From Leeuwenhoekiella blandensis MED217 (GTDB taxonomy: Bacteria; Bacteroidota; Bacteroidia; Flavobacteriales; Flavobacteriaceae): 64,000 nt of DNA. The stretch is from assembly GCF_000152985.1 (NCBI RefSeq), contig NZ_CH672395.1:3065195-3129194 (forward strand), given 5' to 3'. Both the position numbers and the translations under genes were made by a program. Positions 43,682-51,352 of the stretch are shown here, one piece after another (the stretch's first letter is position 1; the number at the start of each line of letters is the position of its first letter). The notes under the pieces are model-generated. The model worked only from the letters and a program-made list of their open reading frames with translations, was not told where the DNA came from and did no database searches.

Positions 43682-45778
43682 ATGGAAAAAACTTTTAGCC
43701 ACGTAGATTATCTTTGGGATGAACAAAAGGCGGCAGAATTAGGCGACGATCAGGTTGCTTTATTCTTATACCGCTCAAACATCCTTGGCGCAGATTTAAG
43801 AATAACAAATTACGGCGGCGGTAATACCAGCTGTAAAACCATAGAGAAAGACCCTCTTACCAATGAAGATGTAGAAGTAATGTGGGTAAAAGGTTCTGGT
43901 GGAGATATAGGAACTTTAACCAGACAAGGTATTGCAGGCCTTTATACAGAGCGTCTGAGAAATCTTAAAAATGTTTACGGCGGTCTCGAAGATGAAGACC
44001 GTATGGTTGGGCTTTTTAATCATTGTATTTATGATTTAGACTCGAAAGCACCTTCTATTGATACGCCACTTCACGGATTACTTCCTTTTGCACACATCGA
44101 TCACCTGCATCCTGATGCACTTATTGCCATTGCTGCAGCTGAAGATAGTGAGAAAATCACCAAAGAAATTTGGGGAGATACAATGGGTTGGGTGCCTTGG
44201 CAACGTCCGGGATTTGACCTTGGTCTTCAACTGGAAAAATGCCTGAATGAAAACCCTGGAATACGCGGAATTGTTTTAGGAAGCCACGGACTTTTTACGT
44301 GGGGAGATACTTCTTATGAGTGCTATATCAATAGCCTTGAAGTGATCGAAAAAGCTTCTTCTTATATTGAGAAAAAGGTAAAAGAAAACGGAAGCGTGTT
44401 TGGTGGGCAAAAAATTGAAAGTTTACCGGCAGATCAGCGTAAAGATCAGGCTGCTAAATTAATGCCACTTCTACGCGGACTTGCTTCTTCTGAAAACCGA
44501 ATGATAGGTCATTTTACTGATAGTGACACAGTACTTCAGTTTATCAACAGCAATGATCTTGATAAATTAGCTCCAATGGGAACTTCGTGCCCAGACCACT
44601 TTTTGCGCACCAAGATTCAACCATTGATCTTAGACTTAGATAAAGATGCAGATCTTGACGATACCGAAGCGGTGCTAGCTAAATTAGAACCTTCTTTTGA
44701 ACAATACCGTCAAGAATATAAAGACTATTACGAAAGCTGCAAACACGATAACAGCCCGGCGATGCGTGATCCTAACCCTGTGATCATCATTTTTCCGGGA
44801 GTGGGAATGTTCAGCTTTGCTAAAAATAAACAAACCACACGTGTAGCAAGCGAATTCTACATCAACGCGATTAACGTAATGCGTGGTGCAGAAGCGATTA
44901 CCAGCTACACTTCATTACCACGCCAAGAGGCATTTGACATCGAATATTGGTTGCTTGAAGAAGCAAAATTGCAACGTATGCCTAAAGAGCAACCCCTTTC
45001 TCGTAAAGTAGCTTTAGTTACCGGTGCTGCCGGCGGAATTGGTAAAGCGATCGCAGATAAACTTGTTGCTGAAGGTGCCAATGTGGTACTTACCGATATG
45101 AGCGACGAAGCCTTAAAAGAAGCTGTTGCGACGTATAAAAAAGATCAAGTTGCCGGTGCCGTTTGTGACGTTACCAGCGAAGAAGCGATTAAAAAAGCCT
45201 ACAAAGAAGCTTGTTTAGCCTTTGGTGGTGTAGATATTGTAATTCACTCTGCGGGATTAGCAATTTCTAAAGCTTTAGAAGACACCACTCAAAAAGATTG
45301 GGATTTATTACAGAATGTGCTTGTTAAAGGGCAATTCTTAATGGCTCAGGAAGGTGTTGCGATTATGCGCAAGCAAGGCTTAGGCGGTGATATTGTGAAT
45401 ATCGCAAGTAAAAACGGACTTGTTTCAGGACCTAATAACGTGGGTTATGGTACTGCAAAAGCCGCTCAACAACATATGACACGTTTACTCGCAGCAGAAT
45501 TAGGCAGTGATAAAATACGTGTAAATACCGTAAACCCTGATGGTGTTATTGTAGGTAGCAAAATCTGGGAAGGAGCTTGGGCTGAAGGTCGTGCAAAAGC
45601 GTACGGCATAGAAGTCAAAGATTTACCTGCACACTATGCAAAACGCAATTTGCTTAATGAGATCATCCTGCCAGATGATATAGCAGATGGAGTTTTTGCT
45701 TGTGTGGGCGTACTGCAAAAAAGTACCGGAAATACCATCAATGTTGACGGTGGTATGGCTAATGCTTTTGTACGCTAA
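43682..45778 (+). CDS. rhaEW: Bifunctional L-rhamnulose-1-phosphate aldolase / L-lactaldehyde dehydrogenase
   Basis: This 698-residue cytoplasmic fusion protein has an N-terminal class II aldolase-type domain (about 15-430; NYGGGNTSCK, HTPLHG-like DTPLHGLLPFAHIDHLHPD) that splits L-rhamnulose-1-phosphate into DHAP and L-lactaldehyde. The C-terminal short-chain dehydrogenase domain has TGAAGGIG (447-454) and the catalytic Tyr589-x-x-x-Lys593 in YGTAK, and oxidises lactaldehyde to L-lactate. The size and order match known RhaEW enzymes. It is the first gene of the operon, followed by isomerase, kinase and lactate dehydrogenase. The promoter carries the shared 18-bp box. It replaces the separate RhaD and AldA enzymes of enterobacteria. 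Confidence 0.93.
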   Translation: MEKTFSHVDYLWDEQKAAELGDDQVALFLYRSNILGADLRITNYGGGNTSCKTIEKDPLTNEDVEVMWVKGSGGDIGTLTRQGIAGLYTERLRNLKNVYGGLEDEDRMVGLFNHCIYDLDSKAPSIDTPLHGLLPFAHIDHLHPDALIAIAAAEDSEKITKEIWGDTMGWVPWQRPGFDLGLQLEKCLNENPGIRGIVLGSHGLFTWGDTSYECYINSLEVIEKASSYIEKKVKENGSVFGGQKIESLPADQRKDQAAKLMPLLRGLASSENRMIGHFTDSDTVLQFINSNDLDKLAPMGTSCPDHFLRTKIQPLILDLDKDADLDDTEAVLAKLEPSFEQYRQEYKDYYESCKHDNSPAMRDPNPVIIIFPGVGMFSFAKNKQTTRVASEFYINAINVMRGAEAITSYTSLPRQEAFDIEYWLLEEAKLQRMPKEQPLSRKVALVTGAAGGIGKAIADKLVAEGANVVLTDMSDEALKEAVATYKKDQVAGAVCDVTSEEAIKKAYKEACLAFGGVDIVIHSAGLAISKALEDTTQKDWDLLQNVLVKGQFLMAQEGVAIMRKQGLGGDIVNIASKNGLVSGPNNVGYGTAKAAQQHMTRLLAAELGSDKIRVNTVNPDGVIVGSKIWEGAWAEGRAKAYGIEVKDLPAHYAKRNLLNEIILPDDIADGVFACVGVLQKSTGNTINVDGGMANAFVR

Positions 45779-45803
45779 TTTTAATTGAATTGTTTTTAAT
45801 TAT

Positions 45804-45843
45804 CAGAAACTCCAGATTCTGTTTTTAGTCTCAGGAGTTTCTG
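45804..45843 (+). other. Stem-loop between rhaEW and rhaI
   Basis: A perfect 10-bp stem CAGAAACTCC/GGAGTTTCTG (45804-45813 with 45834-45843) has a 20-nt loop in the 95-nt gap. Only a weak T-run follows, so partial termination or mRNA processing is more likely than a full stop of transcription. Confidence 0.55.
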
Positions 45844-45873
45844 TTAATTTAATATCCTCCAAAATTGTCTTCC

Positions 45874-47154
45874 ATGAATATCGAAACACAACAACTACAA
45901 GATCTCAACGCAAAAAACCTTTCTACTCATAAATCCCAATTCGATTTCCTAACTCAAACGTTGTCGAAATCTAACATTGATGTTAATCAGGTTATTCAAA
46001 AATTAGCCGATTTTCAAGTGGCGATTCCTAGCTGGGCATTAGGGGCCGGTGGAACCCGCTTCGGAAGATTCTCTTACGGAGGAGAACCTGCTTCTTTAGA
46101 GCAAAAGATTGAAGACATCGGGCTTATTCATAAGCTTACCCAAACCGCAGGAGCTGTTTCATTACACATTCCTTGGGATGTGCCTGAGGATTATAATGCG
46201 ATAAAAGAACTCGCTGCGATCAACAAGATCAAGTTTGATGCGGTAAACAGCAACACCTTTCAGGATCAAAAAAATCAAAAGGAAACCTATAAGTACGGTT
46301 CGCTGAGTAATACCAGTGCCGCTGTACGTGAGCAGGCAATTGCGCACAACAAAGAAGTTGTAGAGATCGGAAATAAACTAGGATCAAAAAGCTTAACCGT
46401 TTGGTTGGCTGACGGGGCTTCTTTTCCCGGGCAAAACAACTTTCAAACTGCATTAACCCATACCCAAAACAGCTTGATCTCGATCTATGAAGATATGCCG
46501 GCTGATTGGAAAATGTTTATCGAGTATAAACCTTATGAGCCGTACTTCTACAGTACCGTTATTCAAGATTGGGGAACCTCGTTAATGCTTGCTAACGGTT
46601 GTGGTGAACGCGCCTATACCTTGGTAGATTTAGGACACCACCTTCCAAACACCAATATCGAACAAATTGTTTCCATTCTTATGCTGAAAGGAAAACTTGG
46701 TGGTTTTCATTTTAACGACAGTAAATATGGTGATGACGATATCACCGTAGGAAGCATTAAGCCTTATGCACTCTTCCTCATCTTTAACGAGTTGGTTTAC
46801 GGAATGCAAAACAATCCACAAAACCCGGAATTGGGTTGGATGATCGATGCGAGTCATAACCTCAAAGATCCGCTTGAAGATTTGATTCAATCGCTTGAAG
46901 CGATTCAAGAAGCCTACGCAAAAGCGCTCTTGATCGATCAAGATGCTTTACGAGCTGCCCAAGAAAATAACGATGTTACCTTGTGTCAGGAGATTTTACA
47001 AACCGCTTACCGCACAGACGTACGCCCATTGGTTCAGGAGGCGCGTCTAAAAACCGGCGGAGCGCTTAATCCTATTGCAGCCTATCGCGAACTAGGTGTG
47101 CGTGATGCGCTTATTAAAACCAGAGGTAAAAACACAGTGGCAACGGGACTATAA
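45874..47154 (+). CDS. rhaI: L-rhamnose isomerase
   Basis: This 426-residue cytoplasmic isomerase converts L-rhamnose to L-rhamnulose. It belongs to the RhaI (Pseudomonas stutzeri-type) group of TIM-barrel isomerases, not to the E. coli RhaA type. WALGAGGTRFGRF (about 54-66) is followed by HIPWD, SLTVWLADGASFPGQ, FIEYKPYEP, VDLGHHLPNTN and FHFNDSKYGDDD; the last four contain the Glu, His and Asp metal ligands. The ATG at 45874 (MNIETQQL) is preferred to the TTG at 45865. It ends 17 nt before the kinase. Together with rhaEW and rhaB it completes the phosphorylating rhamnose pathway. Confidence 0.93.
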   Translation: MNIETQQLQDLNAKNLSTHKSQFDFLTQTLSKSNIDVNQVIQKLADFQVAIPSWALGAGGTRFGRFSYGGEPASLEQKIEDIGLIHKLTQTAGAVSLHIPWDVPEDYNAIKELAAINKIKFDAVNSNTFQDQKNQKETYKYGSLSNTSAAVREQAIAHNKEVVEIGNKLGSKSLTVWLADGASFPGQNNFQTALTHTQNSLISIYEDMPADWKMFIEYKPYEPYFYSTVIQDWGTSLMLANGCGERAYTLVDLGHHLPNTNIEQIVSILMLKGKLGGFHFNDSKYGDDDITVGSIKPYALFLIFNELVYGMQNNPQNPELGWMIDASHNLKDPLEDLIQSLEAIQEAYAKALLIDQDALRAAQENNDVTLCQEILQTAYRTDVRPLVQEARLKTGGALNPIAAYRELGVRDALIKTRGKNTVATGL

Positions 47155-47171
47155 ACTGCAAGCAAGAGTTA

Positions 47172-48545
47172 ATGAAGAAGACAGTTACGGCAGTATTTGA
47201 TATCGGAAAAACCAACAAGAAATTCTTTCTTTTTGACGACGAGTTTCAAGAGGTTTATCGTGAATACGTTCAGTTTGATGAAATCACAGATGAAGACGGG
47301 CATCCTACCGAAGATCTTTCAGCACTTCGCGATTGGTTAAAAACGGTTTTTGACCGCATGCTTAAAACTGAAAAGTATGAGATCAAAGCCATAAATTTCT
47401 CTTCATACGGGGCAAGTCTCGTGCATTTGGATGAAAATCGCGATGTGATTTTCCCTTTGTATAATTATACGAAATCGATTCCACAAAATATCATTGATAG
47501 CTTTTACGAGAAATACGGTCCAGAGGCAGATTTTCATCAGAAGACAGGTTCGTCTAGCTCGGGAATGCTCAACGCCGGGATGCAACTCTACTGGTTGAAA
47601 AACACCAAGCCTGAAGTATTTAAAAAAATCAGGTATTCGTTGCACTTACCGCAATATTTAAGTTTTGTGTTTACAGGAATTCCGTTGAGCGAGTACACCA
47701 GTATAGGCTGCCATACTTCACTTTGGGATTTTGAAAAAAGAGATTACCACGACTGGGTTTATGCCGAAAACTTAGATCAGATCCTCCCTCCTATCGTTTC
47801 TACCGAAACGAGCATCAATATGAATTATAACGGCAAACGTATTAAAATTGGCGTGGGTATTCATGACAGTTCGGCGGCTTTGCTTCCGTATGTACGCAGC
47901 CTTAAAAATCAATTCATTTTGATCTCGACCGGAACGTGGAGTATCGCGCTCAACCCATTTGTAGAGCGTACGTTGAGCAAAAAAGACGTTGCAGATGATT
48001 GTATCAATTATATGCGCATCAATGGTAAACCGGTTAAATCGGCACGCTTATTTTTGGGCAATGAATACAGCATTCAGGTTAAAAAACTAACCGAGTATTA
48101 TCAGGTAGATAAGGACTATCACAAGACCGTAAAATTTGATCCTGAAATTCATTACGAGATCGTTAAAGAATTTGAGAAAATCTTCAAATGGGAATCTATT
48201 GAAGATCCTGAAATGCCTGAAGAAACCCATTTGCGCTACACCTCTTTTGATCACGCTTATCATCATTTGATGATGGAACTCGTACTACTACAGGTAGAGA
48301 GCATCAAAAGTGCAAAAGGGAATATGACTATCGAAAAACTCTTTGTTGACGGTGGTTTCAGCGATAACGATATTTATATTCATTTGTTATCGCATCATTT
48401 CAGAACTATGGAATTGCGCACTACAGACTCCTCGCTGGGATCTGCCTTAGGCGCAGCAATTTGTATCTCTGACACCCAACTGAACTCTAAATTTTTAAAG
48501 AAAAATTATTCGATGAAAAAGCATATTCCTTTCATCGCTAAATAA
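47172..48545 (+). CDS. rhaB: L-rhamnulokinase-like FGGY carbohydrate kinase
   Basis: This 457-residue FGGY kinase is expected to phosphorylate L-rhamnulose to L-rhamnulose-1-phosphate. The N-terminal ATP-binding segment FDIGKTNKKFFLFD is at 9-22. GIHDSSAALLPY carries the catalytic Asp region, STGTWSIAL the second phosphate loop, and FVDGGFSDNDIY and SSLGSALGAA the C-terminal ATP site. The length is slightly below that of enterobacterial RhaB (about 490), as is usual for the Bacteroidota type. Its place between isomerase and lactate dehydrogenase supports the rhamnulokinase role; sequence alone would also allow a fuculokinase-like activity. Confidence 0.87.
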   Translation: MKKTVTAVFDIGKTNKKFFLFDDEFQEVYREYVQFDEITDEDGHPTEDLSALRDWLKTVFDRMLKTEKYEIKAINFSSYGASLVHLDENRDVIFPLYNYTKSIPQNIIDSFYEKYGPEADFHQKTGSSSSGMLNAGMQLYWLKNTKPEVFKKIRYSLHLPQYLSFVFTGIPLSEYTSIGCHTSLWDFEKRDYHDWVYAENLDQILPPIVSTETSINMNYNGKRIKIGVGIHDSSAALLPYVRSLKNQFILISTGTWSIALNPFVERTLSKKDVADDCINYMRINGKPVKSARLFLGNEYSIQVKKLTEYYQVDKDYHKTVKFDPEIHYEIVKEFEKIFKWESIEDPEMPEETHLRYTSFDHAYHHLMMELVLLQVESIKSAKGNMTIEKLFVDGGFSDNDIYIHLLSHHFRTMELRTTDSSLGSALGAAICISDTQLNSKFLKKNYSMKKHIPFIAK

Positions 48546-48550
48546 CTACT

Positions 48551-49702
48551 ATGGCTAACTCCTTTGACACTGCATATCCATCGGTTGATGATTTACGCTC
48601 CAAAGCAAAAAAGCGCGTTCCTGCATTTGCTTTTGAATATCTGGATGGTGGTTGTAATGAAGATGTAAGCATACAACGCAACACTTCAGAAATACGCGAC
48701 GTACAGCTACAGCCGCGTTACCTCAACAATTACGGACAAAGTTCGACAAAGACCAAAGTACTCGGGATGGAATTTGATGCGCCTTTTGGTATCGCTCCAG
48801 TGGGTTTACAAGGGCTGATGTGGCCTAATTCTCCCGCGATCTTAGCCAAAGCAGCGCATAAAAATAACATTCCGTTTATTTTGAGTACGGTAACCACAAT
48901 GAATATTGAAAAGGCAAGCGAACTTACCGAAGGAAATGCGTGGTTTCAGTTGTACAATCCTGTTGAAGATGCGGTGCGCAATGATATTATAGATCGAGCC
49001 GAGGCTGCCGGTTGTCCCGTTTTAGTCCTGCTGTGCGATGTACCGACTTTTGGTTACAGACCACGAGATTTTAGAAATGGGCTCGCACTTCCGCCAAAGA
49101 TGTCTGCCAAGAATATTATGCAGATTTTGGGTAAACCTACTTGGGCGTTCAACACGCTTAAACACGGTCAACCAACTTTTGAAAACTTAAAACCATATAC
49201 GCCGGAAGGTTTAAATCTGAAACAACTCGGCGCGTTTATGGACCGTACTTTTTCAGGAAAACTCAACGAAGATAAAATAAAACCCATCCGCGATCGCTGG
49301 AAAGGAAAACTAGTACTCAAAGGTGTACAATCGTTGCAAGACACTCAGGATGCCATAAGAATGGGCTTTGACGGGATCATTGTTTCTAACCACGGTGGCC
49401 GCCAACTAGATGCTGCTCAATCTACTATCAATTCATTAAAAGAAATCGCAGCCAACTACGGTGATCAAATTGAAGTGATGATGGACAGCGGTTTACGCTC
49501 TGGGCCAGATATCGCTCGTGCGATGGCTTGCGGTGCAAAATTCACCTTTATGGGGCGCTCCTTTATGTACGGCTGTGGTGCTCTAGGTAACAAAGGTGGT
49601 GAGCATACCATCGGGATGCTCAAAACCCAATTCAAACAAGTGATGGATCAATTGGTGTGTGAGCGCGTTGAAGATCTACCCAAACATTTAATAACCTCCT
49701 AA
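48551..49702 (+). CDS. lldD: FMN-dependent L-lactate dehydrogenase (alpha-hydroxy acid dehydrogenase)
   Basis: This 383-residue FMN-dependent alpha-hydroxy acid dehydrogenase has FEYLDGG (near 29-35), FGIAPVG (near 78-84), the active-site block SNHGGRQLD with catalytic His281 and the substrate-binding Arg, and DSGLRSGPDIARAMACGA for FMN phosphate binding. It starts 5 nt after rhaB. In the operon context it oxidises the L-lactate made by RhaEW to pyruvate and feeds electrons to the respiratory chain. That completes rhamnose conversion to DHAP and pyruvate. Glycolate or mandelate oxidase activity is the generic alternative. Confidence 0.9.
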   Translation: MANSFDTAYPSVDDLRSKAKKRVPAFAFEYLDGGCNEDVSIQRNTSEIRDVQLQPRYLNNYGQSSTKTKVLGMEFDAPFGIAPVGLQGLMWPNSPAILAKAAHKNNIPFILSTVTTMNIEKASELTEGNAWFQLYNPVEDAVRNDIIDRAEAAGCPVLVLLCDVPTFGYRPRDFRNGLALPPKMSAKNIMQILGKPTWAFNTLKHGQPTFENLKPYTPEGLNLKQLGAFMDRTFSGKLNEDKIKPIRDRWKGKLVLKGVQSLQDTQDAIRMGFDGIIVSNHGGRQLDAAQSTINSLKEIAANYGDQIEVMMDSGLRSGPDIARAMACGAKFTFMGRSFMYGCGALGNKGGEHTIGMLKTQFKQVMDQLVCERVEDLPKHLITS

Positions 49703-49704
49703 CT

Positions 49705-51132
49705 ATGTCGCAATACAATCAAGAAGAAGAAACTATAGAGGAAATCGCCGGTGGTGAATTTGAACGCCAGGCGGTGCCTCAATCCAGACTACAAAGTTGG
49801 AAGGCATTTTTAGGAATGTACGCCGGAGAGCACGCTGCAGGTACCGAATTTGTAATCGGCCCGTTATTCCTTACTACGGGAGTAAGCGCTTTTGACCTTA
49901 TCGTTGGGCTACTCATTGGGAACTTAATGGCGGTGTTGAGCTGGCGTTTTTTAACGGCAGAGATCGGAACCAAGTTTCGATATACGCTGTATTTTCATTT
50001 GGAAAAAATCTGCGGAAAACGTTTAGTAACCGCTTACAATCTTGCTAATGGTGTACTTTTCTGTTTTCTAGCAGGGGCGATGATCACGGTTTCGGCTACA
50101 GCCGTTGGGATTCCGTTTGATATGGAAATGCCCAAACTCACCGATACCACTCCTAACAGTCTTACTTGGGTGATCATTGTAATCGCTATTGGTGCTGTGA
50201 TTTCCATAATTGCCGCAAAAGGATATCAAACCGTAGCAAAAGCTGCAAACTGGATGTCTCCGGTGATCGTGCTGGCGTTTATCGCTTGTGGCGTGGTAGC
50301 GTTGATTCAGTTAGATGTACACAGCTTTACTGACTTTTGGAATATTTGGGGAGAAGGCAGCGAACCTTTTCCGGGGCAAATAAAATATACGTTCTGGCAC
50401 GTTGTGCTATGGTCGTGGTTTGCTAATGCTGCGATGCATATTGGGATGTCTGACCTCTCTGTTTTCCGCTTTGCGAAAAAACCAAGCGCAGGCTGGACGA
50501 CCGCCGGTGGAATCTACATAGGGCATTATGTTGCCTGGATCGCGGCAGCATTATTATATGCTGTTTATTTAAAATCACCAGAAGCTCAAGCGATGCTGGC
50601 AGGCGGTGAGGCACCGTCAGTAGCTCCGGGACCTTTAGCTAATAATGCTATTGGAATTTTTGGAATTATTGCTGTCATTCTCGCAGGATGGACGACTGCA
50701 AACCCAACCATCTATCGCGCCGGACTTGCATTTCAAGCCATTATGCCAAAGGTTTCAACTTTTTGGGTCACCATAATCGCAGGATCTGTAGCGACGATTG
50801 CAGGTTTATTTCCTGCTTTTGCAATGAAATTATTAGGTTTCGTAGCACTTTATGGATTCATTCTTGCCCCGATTGGAGCGATAATCGTATTTGATCATTT
50901 CTTTGGTAAGGCTGCGGGAATTCAACCGTTTTATGCTGAAAAGACCGGGGTAAAATTCAACTGGGCAGTATTTGGTGCTTGGGCATTAAGCTTTGGTGTC
51001 TTTTATTTTATCTCAGTTCAGTATGATGTATTCTTATCCTTCCTAACCTTACCGGCCTGGATAAGCTGCGGAATTCTGTTTTTAATTTTCAGTAAATTTT
51101 ATCAAACAAAAACTGCTCCTGTGAGCACTTAA
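49705..51132 (+). CDS. NCS1/cytosine permease-like transporter, candidate L-rhamnose (or lactate) carrier
   Basis: This 475-residue inner-membrane protein has about 12 hydrophobic segments. It begins with a soluble acidic stretch, then GMYAGEHAAGTEFVIGP (about 33-49) and VGLLIGNLMAVLSWRF, which resemble the first helices of nucleobase:cation symporter-1 (cytosine permease-like) proteins. FGIIAVILAGWTTANPT (near 313-330) is another family-like segment. It starts 2 nt after lldD and is the last gene of the rhamnose operon, followed by a terminator. No RhaT or rhamnose ABC system is present. The position suggests transport of rhamnose or of the lactate produced, not of pyrimidines. The family call is fairly safe; the substrate is inference. 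Confidence 0.8.
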   Translation: MSQYNQEEETIEEIAGGEFERQAVPQSRLQSWKAFLGMYAGEHAAGTEFVIGPLFLTTGVSAFDLIVGLLIGNLMAVLSWRFLTAEIGTKFRYTLYFHLEKICGKRLVTAYNLANGVLFCFLAGAMITVSATAVGIPFDMEMPKLTDTTPNSLTWVIIVIAIGAVISIIAAKGYQTVAKAANWMSPVIVLAFIACGVVALIQLDVHSFTDFWNIWGEGSEPFPGQIKYTFWHVVLWSWFANAAMHIGMSDLSVFRFAKKPSAGWTTAGGIYIGHYVAWIAAALLYAVYLKSPEAQAMLAGGEAPSVAPGPLANNAIGIFGIIAVILAGWTTANPTIYRAGLAFQAIMPKVSTFWVTIIAGSVATIAGLFPAFAMKLLGFVALYGFILAPIGAIIVFDHFFGKAAGIQPFYAEKTGVKFNWAVFGAWALSFGVFYFISVQYDVFLSFLTLPAWISCGILFLIFSKFYQTKTAPVST

Positions 51133-51228
51133 AGTATAACGCTTAGGTAAACTACCTCAGGGCAAGCCAAGGAGTTTAACCCTTTGGCGGTGCCAATAAA
51201 GCGTAAACAATAATTATTTGTGTGTGTA

Positions 51229-51266
51229 AATGGTCGTCAATCTCGCAGGTGGCGGCCATTTCTTTT
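51229..51266 (+). terminator. Terminator of the rhamnose operon
   Basis: A 10-bp stem (51229-51238 with 51251-51260, two G-U pairs, AATGGTCGTC/GGCGGCCATT) with a 12-nt loop is followed by TCTTTTT. A second, imperfect hairpin around GCCAAGG...CCTTTGGC lies upstream at about 51163-51194. Confidence 0.75.
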
Positions 51267-51283
51267 TGATAACCCATTACAAA

Positions 51284-51328
51284 ACAGGTAGGAACAGGAT
51301 ACGTTTTCTATAAAGATTATTAATATTG
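51284..51328 (+). promoter_or_regulatory. Promoter and weaker GntR-type box before the GH28 operon
   Basis: CAGGTAGGAACAGGATAC (51285-51302) matches the rhamnose-operon box at 12 of 18 positions, with the ACAGGAT core intact. It is followed after 18 nt by TAATATTG (51321-51328), a one-mismatch -7 element. The start codon is at 51353, so the leader would be short. Confidence 0.5.
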
Positions 51329-51352
51329 TTTTGTCGATTTCACCAGAACTCC

